Shown here: positions 24,014-32,309 of the stretch, one piece after another
How the letters are laid out: each line of letters opens with the position of its first letter
Numbering within the stretch: position 1 is the first letter of the stretch
Source of the DNA: RGIG5472 sp051867635
GTDB taxonomy: Bacteria; Bacillota; Clostridia; Oscillospirales; Oscillospiraceae
Reading direction: 5' to 3'
DNA length: 64,000 nt
NCBI GenBank assembly: GCA_051867635.1
Contig: JBJDYT010000006.1
Coordinates: 38,915-102,914 of the forward strand
Made by a program: the position numbers and the translations under genes
Notes under the pieces: model-generated
What the model was told of the DNA's origin: nothing
Seen by the model: the letters and a program-made list of their open reading frames with translations, nothing else
Databases searched by the model: none

Positions 24014-24739
24014 TCAGCGCTGCGGCGTCTCCGTGTCCCAGCCGTACAGCGGATAGCGGCGGATGGCCCCGAAGAGCTTCTTCCGCAGCCCCGGATAGTC
24101 CTTCTCCAGCGTCCGCAGCAGCTGCTTGACCTCCTCCCGGCGGGTGCCCCCGTCCGCGGGACAGGTGTTGCGCACCACCGGCAGGCCCAGCCGCTCCGCC
24201 GCGCTGCGGACCTCCCGCTCCTCCACGTACAGCAGCGGGCGGATCTGGGTGATGTCCGTGCGGTCCAGGTACGTCACGGGCTGGAAGCAGCCGATGCGCC
24301 CCTCGAAAAAGAGGTTCATCAGCAGCGTCTCCACCGCGTCGTCAAAATGATGCCCCAGGGCGATCTTCCGTATGCCCTGCTCCCTCAGCGCCGTGTGCAG
24401 CGCCCCCCGGCGGAACTTGGCGCAGAGCGAGCAGGGGTTTTTCTCCTGCCGGGCCTGGAACACCACCTCGTACACCGGCGCCTGCACGCGAGTGTACGGC
24501 ACCTCCAGCTGCTCGCACAGCGCCGCCACCGGGGAGAAATCCATGCCGGGGAAGCCCATCTCCAGCGTGATGGCGGACAGCGTGAAGGGGACGGGATAGA
24601 ACTCCCGCAGCCGCGCCAGGGCGGCCAGGGTCAGCAGCGAGTCCTTCCCCCCGCTGACGCCCACCGCCACGCGGTCCCCCGGCTCGATCATATGGTAGTC
24701 CTCCACGCAGCGGCGGACCAGGCCCAGAATATGCTGCAT
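24014..24739 (-). CDS. TtcA-like tRNA sulfurtransferase / PP-loop ATPase
   Basis: 241 aa from the ATG at 24739 (AAAGGAG upstream; an in-frame ATG 36 bases earlier lacks one). PP-loop VGVSGGKDSLLTLAAL near residue 30 and the CxxC motif NPCSLCAKFRRGAL near 115 place it with TtcA-type enzymes that thiolate C32 of tRNA. The segment ALGHHFDDAVETLLMNLFFEG is also typical. Clostridial members may have a different tRNA or sulfur substrate. Confidence 0.88.
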   Translation of the reverse strand: MQHILGLVRRCVEDYHMIEPGDRVAVGVSGGKDSLLTLAALARLREFYPVPFTLSAITLEMGFPGMDFSPVAALCEQLEVPYTRVQAPVYEVVFQARQEKNPCSLCAKFRRGALHTALREQGIRKIALGHHFDDAVETLLMNLFFEGRIGCFQPVTYLDRTDITQIRPLLYVEEREVRSAAERLGLPVVRNTCPADGGTRREEVKQLLRTLEKDYPGLRKKLFGAIRRYPLYGWDTETPQR

Positions 24740-24854
24740 AGCGCGCTCCTTTCTCCCGGGAAGGCGAATTTTCATTTGCGTTTTCAGAAAAACGGAGCTA
24801 CAGCGAGAAAACGGGAGATTTTCCGAGATGTTTCAGCCGTAAATCAAAACGAAG

Positions 24855-24884
24855 TTGACAAACGGGAACGCTCCGTGGTATAAA
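24855..24884 (+). promoter_or_regulatory. Promoter of rplM-rpsI
   Basis: TTGACA, 18-bp spacer, TATAAA, leaving an AT-rich leader of about 75 nt before rplM. Confidence 0.8.
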
Positions 24885-24965
24885 TATATTCGCTGTCCCG
24901 ATTTTATCAAGGGACGCCTTCTTTGTAAAGCAAGACATTTTAAAATAAAAACGGAGGAATCAACC

Positions 24966-25397
24966 ATGTCCACTTTCATGGCGAACAAGGCCAACATCGA
25001 GCGTAAGTGGTACGTCATCGACGCGGCGGGCAAGCCCCTCGGCAAGACCGCTGTCGCCGCCGCGGACCTGCTGCGCGGCAAGCTCAAGCCCACCTACACC
25101 CCCCATGCCGACTGCGGTGACAACGTGATCATCGTCAACGCCGGCAAGGCGGTGCTCACCGGCAAGAAGGGCGAGCAGAAGATCTACCGCACCCACTCCG
25201 GCTGGGTCGGCGGCCTGAAGGAGACCAAGTACCGCATCCTGATGCAGGAGCAGCCCGAGCTGGCCATGCGCGTGGCCGTCCGCGGCATGATGCCCCGCAA
25301 CACCGTCACCAAGGACTCTCTGAAGCGTCTGCACATCTACGCCGGCGAGAACCACGAGCAGCAGGCCCAGAAGCCCGAGACCTGGGAAGTTAAGTAA
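24966..25397 (+). CDS. rplM: 50S ribosomal protein L13
   Basis: 143 aa. Reads MSTFMANKANIERKWYVIDA from the ATG at 24966, which follows GGAGGAATC; conserved GDNVIIVNAGKAVLTGKK and the VRGMMPRNT segment are present. First gene of the universal L13-S9 pair. Confidence 0.97.
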   Translation: MSTFMANKANIERKWYVIDAAGKPLGKTAVAAADLLRGKLKPTYTPHADCGDNVIIVNAGKAVLTGKKGEQKIYRTHSGWVGGLKETKYRILMQEQPELAMRVAVRGMMPRNTVTKDSLKRLHIYAGENHEQQAQKPETWEVK

Positions 25398-25411
25398 GGA
25401 GGAAACGAAGA

Positions 25412-25816
25412 ATGTATCAGTCCAAGAAGCCCTATCTCTACGGCACCGGCCGCAGAAAGTCCTCCGTCGCCCGCGTCCGCCTGTTCCCCAACGGCACCGG
25501 CTCCATCACCATCAACGGCAAGGATATCGACGAGTATTTCGGCCTTGAGACTCTGAAGATGCTGGTCCGCCAGCCCTTCGGCGTCACCGGCACGGAAGGC
25601 AAGTTCGACGTGGTCGCCACCGTCTGCGGCGGCGGCGTGTCCGGCCAGGCCGGCGCCCTGCGCCACGGCATCTCCCGCGCCATGCTCCTCGCCGGCGAGG
25701 AATACCGTCCCCTGCTGAAGAAGGCCGGTTTCCTGACCCGCGACCCCAGAATGAAGGAGCGCAAGAAGTACGGTCTGAAGGCCGCCCGTCGTGCTCCCCA
25801 GTTCTCCAAGAGATAA
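25412..25816 (+). CDS. rpsI: 30S ribosomal protein S9
   Basis: 134 aa. Conserved YGTGRRKSSVARVRL start and a C terminus ending in KAARRAPQFSKR, whose last Arg contacts the P-site tRNA. It follows rplM by 14 bp with its own AAGGAGG. Confidence 0.97.
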   Translation: MYQSKKPYLYGTGRRKSSVARVRLFPNGTGSITINGKDIDEYFGLETLKMLVRQPFGVTGTEGKFDVVATVCGGGVSGQAGALRHGISRAMLLAGEEYRPLLKKAGFLTRDPRMKERKKYGLKAARRAPQFSKR

Positions 25817-25834
25817 CCTCTCCCCTGCAAACGC

Positions 25835-25867
25835 AAAAGACGCCGTCTTCGGGGCGGCGTCTTTTTT
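25835..25867 (+). terminator. Terminator of rplM-rpsI
   Basis: AAAAGACGCCG / CGGCGTCTTTT stem and a seven-T run. Confidence 0.92.
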
Positions 25868-25923
25868 TGCGCCCTCAGCGGAACGGACGCGCTGTTCCGC
25901 CGGGAGGCATACAGGAAAACGCA

Positions 25924-25955
25924 AAAACGTCCGGCTCCGGGGCCGGACGTTTTTT
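25924..25955. terminator. Second hairpin between rpsI and the SDR gene
   Basis: AAACGTCCGGC / GCCGGACGTTT stem with T run on the plus side and A-rich flank that gives T residues on the minus side; it can act for the leftward SDR gene. Confidence 0.75.
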
Positions 25956-26012
25956 GCCGTGTTCTCTTTTTGCGGGCCGGTTCCGCCCGTTTTCTGCGCG
26001 AAAAGCCGCTTC

Positions 26013-26759
26013 TCAGCTTCTGGCCAGGCCGTCCACCTGCAGCACCACGCCGCTGATATAGGACGCCTCCTCGGAGGCCAGGAAGACGAAGGCGTTGGCG
26101 ATATCCTCCGGCTGGCCCAGACGGCGCAGGGGGATCTGGGCGATAAGGGGGGCGATGACCTCCTTGGGCACCGCCCGCATCATATCCGTCGCCGTGATGC
26201 CGGGGGCCACCGCGTTGACGCGGATGCCCTTGGGGCCCAGCTCCCGGGCCAGGGAGAGCGTCAGGCCGTTCACCGCGAACTTGGACGTGGGGTAGGCCAC
26301 GCCGCTGGGCTGGCCGTAGACGCTGACCATGGAGGAGGTGTTGAGGATGACGCCCTTGCCCTGGGGGATCATGCAATCCGCGGCGGCCCGGGCGGCGTTG
26401 AACACTCCCCTGACATTCAGGTCCATGACCTTCTCAAAAGTCTCCTCGGTATAAGAGGCGAAGGGTGTGCTGTCGGAAACGCCGGCGTTGCTCACCACGA
26501 TATCCAGATGCCCGTACTTGCGCTGGACCTCCGTAAAGGCGGCACGGACCGCCTCCAGGCTGCCCAGGTCGGGCCAGATGCCCTCCACCGGCGCGCCGGG
26601 AAAGGCCTCCTTCAGCTTGGCCACGGCCTTTTCCGCCGTCTCCTGGCGGCTGGCGGTCAAAACCACGGCGGCGCCCTCCCGCAGGAAAGCCTCCACCGTG
26701 GCAAAACCGATGCCGCGGCTGCCTCCCGTCACGACAGCGACCTGATCCTTCAATCTCAT
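26013..26759 (-). CDS. Short-chain dehydrogenase/reductase, FabG-like
   Basis: 248 aa from MRLKDQVAVV. Classical SDR: cofactor motif TGGSRGIG at 11-18, NAG in VVSNAGVSD, catalytic Ser in NTSSMVSVYG and YPTSK for the Tyr/Lys pair, and the C-terminal ISGVVLQVDGLA. A basic residue after beta-2 (TASRQE) favours NADP(H). It is not in a fatty-acid cluster, so it may reduce another carbonyl. It is not visibly connected with the 46-59 kb island. Confidence 0.88.
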   Translation of the reverse strand: MRLKDQVAVVTGGSRGIGFATVEAFLREGAAVVLTASRQETAEKAVAKLKEAFPGAPVEGIWPDLGSLEAVRAAFTEVQRKYGHLDIVVSNAGVSDSTPFASYTEETFEKVMDLNVRGVFNAARAAADCMIPQGKGVILNTSSMVSVYGQPSGVAYPTSKFAVNGLTLSLARELGPKGIRVNAVAPGITATDMMRAVPKEVIAPLIAQIPLRRLGQPEDIANAFVFLASEEASYISGVVLQVDGLARS

Positions 26760-26878
26760 GTTGTTGTGCCCCCTTCCTGTTTGATTTCTTCCTACAGTAT
26801 AAATGCCCGCTCCGCGCTTGTCCATACCAAAAATTAAAAATTTAACAAAGTTTTTTTCACCCCGCCGGGAAAGACGGG

Positions 26879-26911
26879 AAAAAACGGCGTCCGCCGTATG
26901 GCGGACGCCGT
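26879..26911 (-). terminator. Terminator of the PHP phosphatase gene
   Basis: Read leftward: ACGGCGTCCGCC-ATAC-GGCGGACGCCGT and a run of six T residues. Confidence 0.9.
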
Positions 26912-26922
26912 CTGTGCGCTTT

Positions 26923-27726
26923 TCATGCGAGTCCCGGCAGGGAGGAAAGCCGCGGCAGGCCCAGCGCCTTCAGCTCCGCCGCCGCCCGGTCGTAGCGCGC
27001 ATAGTCGATGAGGGCGTCGGGTTCGTGGGCGTCCATGCCGATGACGGCGGTGTTCCCCTCCTGAGCCGCCACCTCCCAGAACGCCCGGCAGGGATAGCCC
27101 AGGCCCGGGGCCGCGCCCCGCTCCTGCAGCCGCTGGCCCTGCAGGTTGTACTCCAGCGGGACGCCCAGCTCCCTGGCCCGCCGGCAGAGCCTGCGGCTGA
27201 CTTCCCTGGCGGTGTCGTCAAAGGCGGGATAGGACATGAAGGCCAGATCCGGATGGGCCAGATAGGCGAACAGGCCCGTCTCCATGCCCAGGATGGTGTT
27301 TTCGCAGTAGCGCAGCAGCTCCTCCGGCCGGGTGGCGGAGCCGTAGTACATGCCCGTCTCGTCGGAGAGCTCGTGGTGGTTGCCCAAGATGAGGTAGTCC
27401 AGCCCCTGGCGCTCCTTCATCTCCCGCAGCCAATCGAGATAGGCCGGGAAGTACTCGCACTCAAAGCCGATGTAGATGCGGATACGGTCCTGATACTTCT
27501 CCCGCAGCCGCCGCAGGGACGCCAAATACCCCTCCAGCTCCGCCACACGCATCCGCACCCCTGGGTTTGCAAAGCCGCTTTCGTAGGGCCAGGGCACATG
27601 GTCCGAAAAGCCCAGCACCCGCCAGCCCGCCTCGATGGCGGCGCGGACATAGTCCTCGTCGGCGCCGGAGGCGTGGCCGCAGCGGGCCGTGTGGGTGTGA
27701 TAGTTGGCGACTCTCTTTTCTTCCAT
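26923..27726 (-). CDS. PHP-domain histidinol-phosphatase family protein
   Basis: 267 aa. Metal-binding PHP motifs: YHTHTARCGHA at residue 9, GFSDHVP near 40, GFECEYF near 88, GNHHEL near 115, AHPDLAF near 155 and GMDAHEP near 230. These match the HisK-type histidinol-phosphatase family (last phosphatase step of histidine synthesis). No other his genes are in the window, so another phosphoester substrate is possible. Confidence 0.87.
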   Translation of the reverse strand: MEEKRVANYHTHTARCGHASGADEDYVRAAIEAGWRVLGFSDHVPWPYESGFANPGVRMRVAELEGYLASLRRLREKYQDRIRIYIGFECEYFPAYLDWLREMKERQGLDYLILGNHHELSDETGMYYGSATRPEELLRYCENTILGMETGLFAYLAHPDLAFMSYPAFDDTAREVSRRLCRRARELGVPLEYNLQGQRLQERGAAPGLGYPCRAFWEVAAQEGNTAVIGMDAHEPDALIDYARYDRAAAELKALGLPRLSSLPGLA

Positions 27727-27796
27727 TCTCTGTTCCTTCCTGCTCGTTTTGCGGGGCGGGAGGCGCCGCAGCGCGCCTCCCGCCCCTTACGCTTAG

Positions 27797-28072
27797 TCAG
27801 TCCTGCTCCTCGTCGTTGAAGCGGCCCGGCATCCGGTTGAAATCGTCCTTGGTGATGGCCACGTCCTTCAGGCTCGTGGGCAGCCCCTGGGCGATCTGGG
27901 GATACGTGTTTTCCGTGTCCGACGTGCGCTGTATCTCATAGGTGCCGTACATGTTCACCAGGTCGAAGCAGCTTTCCGGCTGGCCGTAAAACGGCTCCAC
28001 CGAAGGCGTTTCGCAGTAGGGCATGCCCTTGTCGTGCTTCTCCCCCGCATTGGTCTTGTTGTCCCGGCTCAC
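27797..28072 (-). CDS. Small acidic hypothetical protein
   Basis: 91 aa from a GTG at 28072 with GGGAGGTG about 9 bases upstream. No membrane segment or known motif; enriched in Asp, Glu, Asn and Pro (YGQPESCFDLVNMYGTYEIQ, then DDFNRMPGRFNDEE). Codon choice and ribosome binding site look genuine. I cannot assign a function. Confidence 0.6.
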   Translation of the reverse strand: MSRDNKTNAGEKHDKGMPYCETPSVEPFYGQPESCFDLVNMYGTYEIQRTSDTENTYPQIAQGLPTSLKDVAITKDDFNRMPGRFNDEEQD

Positions 28073-28126
28073 GCGTTTTTCACCTCCCGCGCGTAGTATG
28101 CGCAGGAATCGCGGCGAAATGCCTCC

Positions 28127-29050
28127 TCAGGCCAGGGCCGGCGGATAGGCGCCGCTTTCGTGCAGCGCTTTCAGCGCCGCCTGCACCAACGGCTTATCCT
28201 CCCGGTAGGTGACGCCGAACCAGCGGTCGGCGGAATGCAGCACCTCCACCGAAAGCTCGCCTGCCTGCAGCAGCCGGTCCACCATCACCGGCAGCAGGCA
28301 CTCGCTCTTGACATCCTCCGGCGGCAGGGCGCGGAGAAACTCGTGGAAAAACGCCTCGATCTTTTCAAAGATCCAGGGGGTGAAGCACCAGAAATTCATG
28401 GAGACCACGCTCTCCCCCGGCACGGCGGGGCCGTCCTCGCCCTTCGAGGTGTCCCGAATGGCGCCGTCGGCGCAGAGCTTCAGCTTATAGGTCTCCACCA
28501 CCGCCCGCAGCCGGTCCCCCTCCGTCTGGCAGACGCCCCGGGTCACGGTGCCGTTCTCGCTGACGGTGTTCTGCAAAAGATAGCCCACCATGGCGGCGTG
28601 ACCCTCCGCCGGCATGCGCTGCAAAGCGCCGTAGGCCGCGGCGAAGGCGCTGCGGCCGTAATAGTCGTCCGCGTTGATGACGATAAAGGGCTCCCGCACC
28701 GCCTCCCGGGCGGAGAGCAGCGCATGGCAGGTGCCGAAGGGCTTCGTCCGCTCCGGGGGAATGCGGTAAAAGCCGGGGATGCTGTCGTAGGTCTGGTAGA
28801 CATAGCGCACCTCCACCGCCTTGCCCTCCGCCGTGCGCAGACGGCTCAGCAGCGTCCCCACCATGCCCCGGACCAGGGACTCGATCTCCGGCTTGATGAT
28901 CAGCACCACCTTGTCAAAACCCGCGCGCACCGCGTCAAAGATGGAGTACTCCATCAGCATCTCGCTATGGGGGCCGACGCCGTCCACCTGCTTGTCGCCG
29001 CCGTAGCGCGAGCCGATGCCCGCCGCCATGATGACCAGCGCAGCGTTCAA
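28127..29050 (-). CDS. Sugar nucleotidyltransferase family protein
   Basis: 307 aa from a TTG at 29050, chosen because AGGAGG lies 8 bases upstream and the Rossmann-type start NAALVIMAAGIGSRYGG follows at once. It has the NTP-transferase signature AAGIGSRYGGDKQ and INADDYYG, as in glucose-1-phosphate thymidylyl/uridylyl-type enzymes. There are no neighbouring polysaccharide genes, so the nucleotide-sugar product is unknown. It is divergent from the zinc operon. Confidence 0.82.
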   Translation of the reverse strand: MNAALVIMAAGIGSRYGGDKQVDGVGPHSEMLMEYSIFDAVRAGFDKVVLIIKPEIESLVRGMVGTLLSRLRTAEGKAVEVRYVYQTYDSIPGFYRIPPERTKPFGTCHALLSAREAVREPFIVINADDYYGRSAFAAAYGALQRMPAEGHAAMVGYLLQNTVSENGTVTRGVCQTEGDRLRAVVETYKLKLCADGAIRDTSKGEDGPAVPGESVVSMNFWCFTPWIFEKIEAFFHEFLRALPPEDVKSECLLPVMVDRLLQAGELSVEVLHSADRWFGVTYREDKPLVQAALKALHESGAYPPALA

Positions 29051-29155
29051 ACAAACCACCTCCTGTATATGGCCGCCGGCGGCCTTCCGCCGGCTTTTCT
29101 TCCGTCGTATCGTTTTCACTGTACTATATTTCCCCCGGCTTTGCAAGCGAGGGCT

Positions 29156-29182
29156 TGACAAATTAAGAATTGGGCCTATAAT
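29156..29182 (+). promoter_or_regulatory. Promoter of the zur-znuABC operon
   Basis: TTGACA at 29156 and TATAAT at 29177, both perfect, but with a short 15-bp spacer that may make it weak without help. Confidence 0.65.
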
Positions 29183-29184
29183 AC

Positions 29185-29203
29185 GAAAATGAATCTCATT
29201 TTC
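29185..29203 (+). promoter_or_regulatory. Fur-family (probable Zur) operator
   Basis: Perfect 8-3-8 inverted repeat GAAAATGA-ATC-TCATTTTC directly after the -10 box, sharing 14 of 19 positions with the classical Fur box GATAATGATAATCATTATC. Its place lets a bound repressor block transcription start. It controls a Fur-family gene and a zinc ABC transporter, so it is probably a Zur box. Confidence 0.75.
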
Positions 29204-29220
29204 AGTTTAGGAGGGAGACC

Positions 29221-29631
29221 ATGCCGGAAAGCAGGACCTACGCCACCCACCAGCACAAGGCCATCCTGGCTTGCATCGAGCAGAGCCGGCAGGGCTGCTT
29301 CACCGCGGCGGAGCTGGCGGAGCAGCTGCGGCAGAGCGGGGAAAAGGTGGGCCTCGCCACCATCTACCGCCAGCTGGAGAAGCTGGAGAAGACCGGGGTG
29401 GTGCAGCGCATCGACACGGACGAGGGGGCCTGCTGGCAGTGCTGCGAGCAGGCGGACCACGACTGCTTCCTGCTCAAGTGCGAGCGCTGCGGCCGCATCA
29501 CCCATGTGGACTGCGCGCAGCTTGGCCCGCTGTACCGCCATGTGCGGCAGGAGCACCACTTCGCCGTCAATCCCCGCCGCACCATGCTTTACGGTCTTTG
29601 CGGCGACTGCCGGGAGGAACGCCATGCGTAA
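29221..29631 (+). CDS. zur: Fur-family repressor, probable zinc uptake regulator
   Basis: 136 aa. N-terminal winged helix (HQHKAILACIEQSRQGCFTA, then TIYRQLEKLEKTGVV) and a C-terminal metal/dimer domain with two CxxC pairs (CERCGRITHVDC and CGDC) of the structural zinc site. Zur rather than Fur is inferred from cotranscription with znuABC. It overlaps the znuA start and is probably autoregulated by the operator at 29185. Confidence 0.88.
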   Translation: MPESRTYATHQHKAILACIEQSRQGCFTAAELAEQLRQSGEKVGLATIYRQLEKLEKTGVVQRIDTDEGACWQCCEQADHDCFLLKCERCGRITHVDCAQLGPLYRHVRQEHHFAVNPRRTMLYGLCGDCREERHA

Positions 29632-30613
29632 GCGTCTTGTTTCCCTGGCCCTGGCGCTGCTGCTGTGTCTCTCCCTGGCCGCCTGCGGCGGCGAGGCTCG
29701 GCAGGAGGACAGCGGCAAGCTGCAGATCGTGGCGACGCTCTTTCCCTATTACGACATGGCCCGGGCCATCGCCGGGGACCGGGCGGAGGTGACGCTGCTG
29801 ATCTCCGCCGGGCGGGAGAGCCACAGCTACGAGCCCACGCCCCTGGACGTCATCCGCATCGGCGAAGCCGACCTGTTCCTCTATAACGGCGGCACGGACG
29901 AGACCTGGGCCTCCGAGGTGCTGTCCTCCATGGACCACGGCAGAGCCATCGCCATGATGGAGCAGGTGGAGAAGCGGGAGGAGGAGCTGGCGGAGGGCAT
30001 GCAGGCGGAGCGGGGCCATGACCACGACCATGAGGAAGGCGACGACCACGACCACGGAGACGAGGACGGCCACGCCCTGGAGATCGAGTACGACGAGCAC
30101 ATCTGGACCTCTCCCGTCAACGCCATGACCATCGCCGCGGTCATCGCGGAGGCTTTGACGGAGCTGGACGGCGCGGGGGCGGACTGTTACGCCGCGAACC
30201 TGGAAATCTACCTGGCGGAGCTGCAGGCGCTGGACGAAGCCTTCCGCGAGACGGTGGCCCAGGGCAGCCGGAATCTCATCGTGCTGGGGGACCGCTTCCC
30301 GCTGCTCTACTTCTGCGAGGAGTACGGCCTCTCCTACCGGGCGGCCTTCCTGGGCTGCTCCACGGAGACGGAGCCCTCCGCCGCCACCATGGCCTATCTC
30401 ATCGACCGGGTGCGGGAGGAGAAGATCCCCGTGGTATACTATCTTGAAAACAGCTCCGGCCGGGTGGCGGAGGCCATCGCCGAGGCCACCGGGGCCGAGC
30501 CCGTGGTCTTCTGCTCCTGCCAGAGCGTCACTCCGGAGGATTTCCGCGCCGGGGAGACGTACCTCTCCCTCATGTGGCGGAACGTGGAAGTGCTGCAGAA
30601 AGGACTTGCCTGA
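29624..30613 (+). CDS. znuA: Zinc ABC transporter substrate-binding lipoprotein
   Basis: 329 aa. Lipoprotein signal with lipobox LAAC at residues 17-20, a cluster A-1 binding-protein fold (VATLFPYYDMARAI, SHSYEPTPLDVIRI) and a His/Asp-rich loop HDHDHEEGDDHDHGDEDGH near residues 128-146, which is typical for zinc capture by ZnuA/AdcA. It overlaps zur by 8 bp and znuC by 1 bp. Confidence 0.94.
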   Translation: MRKRLVSLALALLLCLSLAACGGEARQEDSGKLQIVATLFPYYDMARAIAGDRAEVTLLISAGRESHSYEPTPLDVIRIGEADLFLYNGGTDETWASEVLSSMDHGRAIAMMEQVEKREEELAEGMQAERGHDHDHEEGDDHDHGDEDGHALEIEYDEHIWTSPVNAMTIAAVIAEALTELDGAGADCYAANLEIYLAELQALDEAFRETVAQGSRNLIVLGDRFPLLYFCEEYGLSYRAAFLGCSTETEPSAATMAYLIDRVREEKIPVVYYLENSSGRVAEAIAEATGAEPVVFCSCQSVTPEDFRAGETYLSLMWRNVEVLQKGLA

Positions 30614-31332
30614 TGGATATGGAACCGAACGTACTGCTCTCCTGCCGGGATTTAAGTCTCGGCTATGAGCATCAGCCGCTGGTGGAGCATCTGACGCTGG
30701 ACGTCTGCGCGGGGGACTACCTCTGCGTGGTGGGCGAAAACGGCAGCGGCAAATCCACCTTCTTAAAGAGCGTTCTGGGGCTCATCCGCCCCCTCTCCGG
30801 CGAGATCGTCCGCTCCCCCGCTCTCGCCGCCAGCGGCGTGGGCTACCTGCCCCAGCAGACCCAGTCCCAGCGGGACTTCCCCGCCACGGTGAAGGAAGTG
30901 GTGCTGTCAGGCTTCCTCAGCGCTCGGGGCTTGCGCTTCACCTACAGTCCCGCGGAGCTCTCCGCCGCCATGATGCACATGGGGAAGCTGGGCATCCTGG
31001 AGCTGCAAAACGCCTGCTACCGGGAGCTTTCCGGCGGGCAGCAGCAGCGGGTGCTGCTGGCCCGGGCCCTCTGCGCGGCGAGTAAGCTTTTGGTGCTGGA
31101 CGAGCCGGTGACGGGCCTGGACCCCGCCGCGGCCCAGGACCTGTACAAGACGCTGCGCTATCTCAACGAAAAGGAGGGCATCGCCGTGCTCATGGTGACC
31201 CACGACCTGAAAAACGCCCTGAGCGAGGCCGGGCACATCCTGCACATCGGCCAGAAGCGCTGGTTTTACGGCACGGCGGAGGAGTTCCTCCGCTCGGAGG
31301 CGGGCCGCCGGTTCGGAGGTGAGCGGAGATGA
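30613..31332 (+). CDS. znuC: Zinc ABC transporter ATP-binding protein
   Basis: 239 aa from the ATG that overlaps the znuA stop (TGATGG). Walker A GENGSGKSTFLKS near 40, Q-loop YLPQQTQSQ, signature LSGGQQQR, Walker B LLVLDEPVTGLD and switch His in VTHDL. It energises zinc uptake with ZnuA and ZnuB. Confidence 0.94.
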   Translation: MDMEPNVLLSCRDLSLGYEHQPLVEHLTLDVCAGDYLCVVGENGSGKSTFLKSVLGLIRPLSGEIVRSPALAASGVGYLPQQTQSQRDFPATVKEVVLSGFLSARGLRFTYSPAELSAAMMHMGKLGILELQNACYRELSGGQQQRVLLARALCAASKLLVLDEPVTGLDPAAAQDLYKTLRYLNEKEGIAVLMVTHDLKNALSEAGHILHIGQKRWFYGTAEEFLRSEAGRRFGGERR

Positions 31333-32144
31333 GCCAGCTTCTCACCATGTTCACCTATCCCTTCATCCTCCGGGCCTTCGCCGTGGGCATTCTGGTATCC
31401 CTCTGCGCGGCGCTGCTGGGGGTGCCGCTGGTGCTCAAGCGCTACTCCATGATCGGCGACGGCCTGTCCCACGTGTCCTTCGGCGCGCTGGCCATCGCGG
31501 CGGCGCTCGGCTGGGCGCCGCTGGCCTTCTCCATCCCCGTGGTGGTGGCCGTGGCCTTTTTGCTGCTGCGCATGACGGAGAAGAGCCGCGTCAGCGCCGA
31601 CGCCGCCATCGCGGTGTTCTCCGCCTCGGCTCTCGCCATCGGCATTCTGGTGACCTCGCTGACCACGGGCATGACCACGGACGTGGCGAGCTACATGTTC
31701 GGCAGCATCCTCGCCATGGACCGGGGCGACGTGATATTGAGCGTTGGGCTCTCCTGCGCGGTGCTGCTGCTGTTCCTTTTCTTCTATCACCGCATCTTCG
31801 CCATCACCTTTGACGAGAGCTTCTCCCGGGCCACGGGCATGCGGGTGGACCTGTATAACTCCCTCCTGGCCGTCCTCACCGCCCTGACCATCGTGCTCGG
31901 CATGCGCATGATGGGCGCCATGCTCATCTCCTCCCTGGTCATCTTCCCCGCCCTGACGGCCATGCGCCTTTTTAAGAGCTTCCGCTCGGTCGTGATCTGC
32001 GCGGGGGCGCTGTCCGTGGTCTGCTTCTCCGCGGGGCTGACCGCGTCGTACCTGCTCTCCCTCCCCGTGGGCGCGGCGGTGGTGGTGTGCCACCTGGCGG
32101 CCTTTCTGCTGGCCTCCCTGCTGCAGCGGCTGCGGGGCCGGTGA
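31329..32144 (+). CDS. znuB: Zinc ABC transporter permease
   Basis: 271 aa with about eight membrane segments; ABC-3 family motifs RYSMIGDGLSHVSFGALAIA near 38 and GMRMMGAMLISSLVIFPA near 195. The ATGA overlap with znuC indicates translational coupling. It is the last gene of the zinc operon; only a weak hairpin (32157-32180) follows. Confidence 0.94.
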   Translation: MSQLLTMFTYPFILRAFAVGILVSLCAALLGVPLVLKRYSMIGDGLSHVSFGALAIAAALGWAPLAFSIPVVVAVAFLLLRMTEKSRVSADAAIAVFSASALAIGILVTSLTTGMTTDVASYMFGSILAMDRGDVILSVGLSCAVLLLFLFFYHRIFAITFDESFSRATGMRVDLYNSLLAVLTALTIVLGMRMMGAMLISSLVIFPALTAMRLFKSFRSVVICAGALSVVCFSAGLTASYLLSLPVGAAVVVCHLAAFLLASLLQRLRGR

Positions 32145-32190
32145 AGGGGCGCGTTAGCCGGAAAAAACGCTTTTTCGGCAAAGAAAATGC

Positions 32191-32219
32191 TTGCAATCCG
32201 CATAGAACTGTGCTATTTT
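32191..32219 (+). promoter_or_regulatory. Promoter of the rimP-nusA-infB operon
   Basis: TTGCAA, 17-bp spacer, TATTTT, about 90 bp before rimP. Confidence 0.6.
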
Positions 32220-32244
32220 AGATAAAGTAAGTAAGACGTAAGCT

Positions 32245-32275
32245 TGAGAGTGGACCTTCGGTCCACTCTTTTTCA
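32245..32275 (+). terminator. Leader hairpin (attenuator-like) before rimP
   Basis: GAGTGGACC-TTC-GGTCCACTC followed by TTTTT lies between promoter and rimP. As an intrinsic terminator inside the leader it would reduce read-through into nusA and could give NusA-dependent feedback (inference). Confidence 0.65.
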
Positions 32276-32309
32276 TGGTTTTTTCAAAGCCTTACCGGGA
32301 GGATAAGAG

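Noticed and set aside
26013..26759. Counting this SDR as a further enzyme of the 46-59 kb pathway
   Set aside because: It is 20 kb away, lies outside the direct repeats, prefers NADP by motif and has its own terminators; nothing ties it to the cluster.
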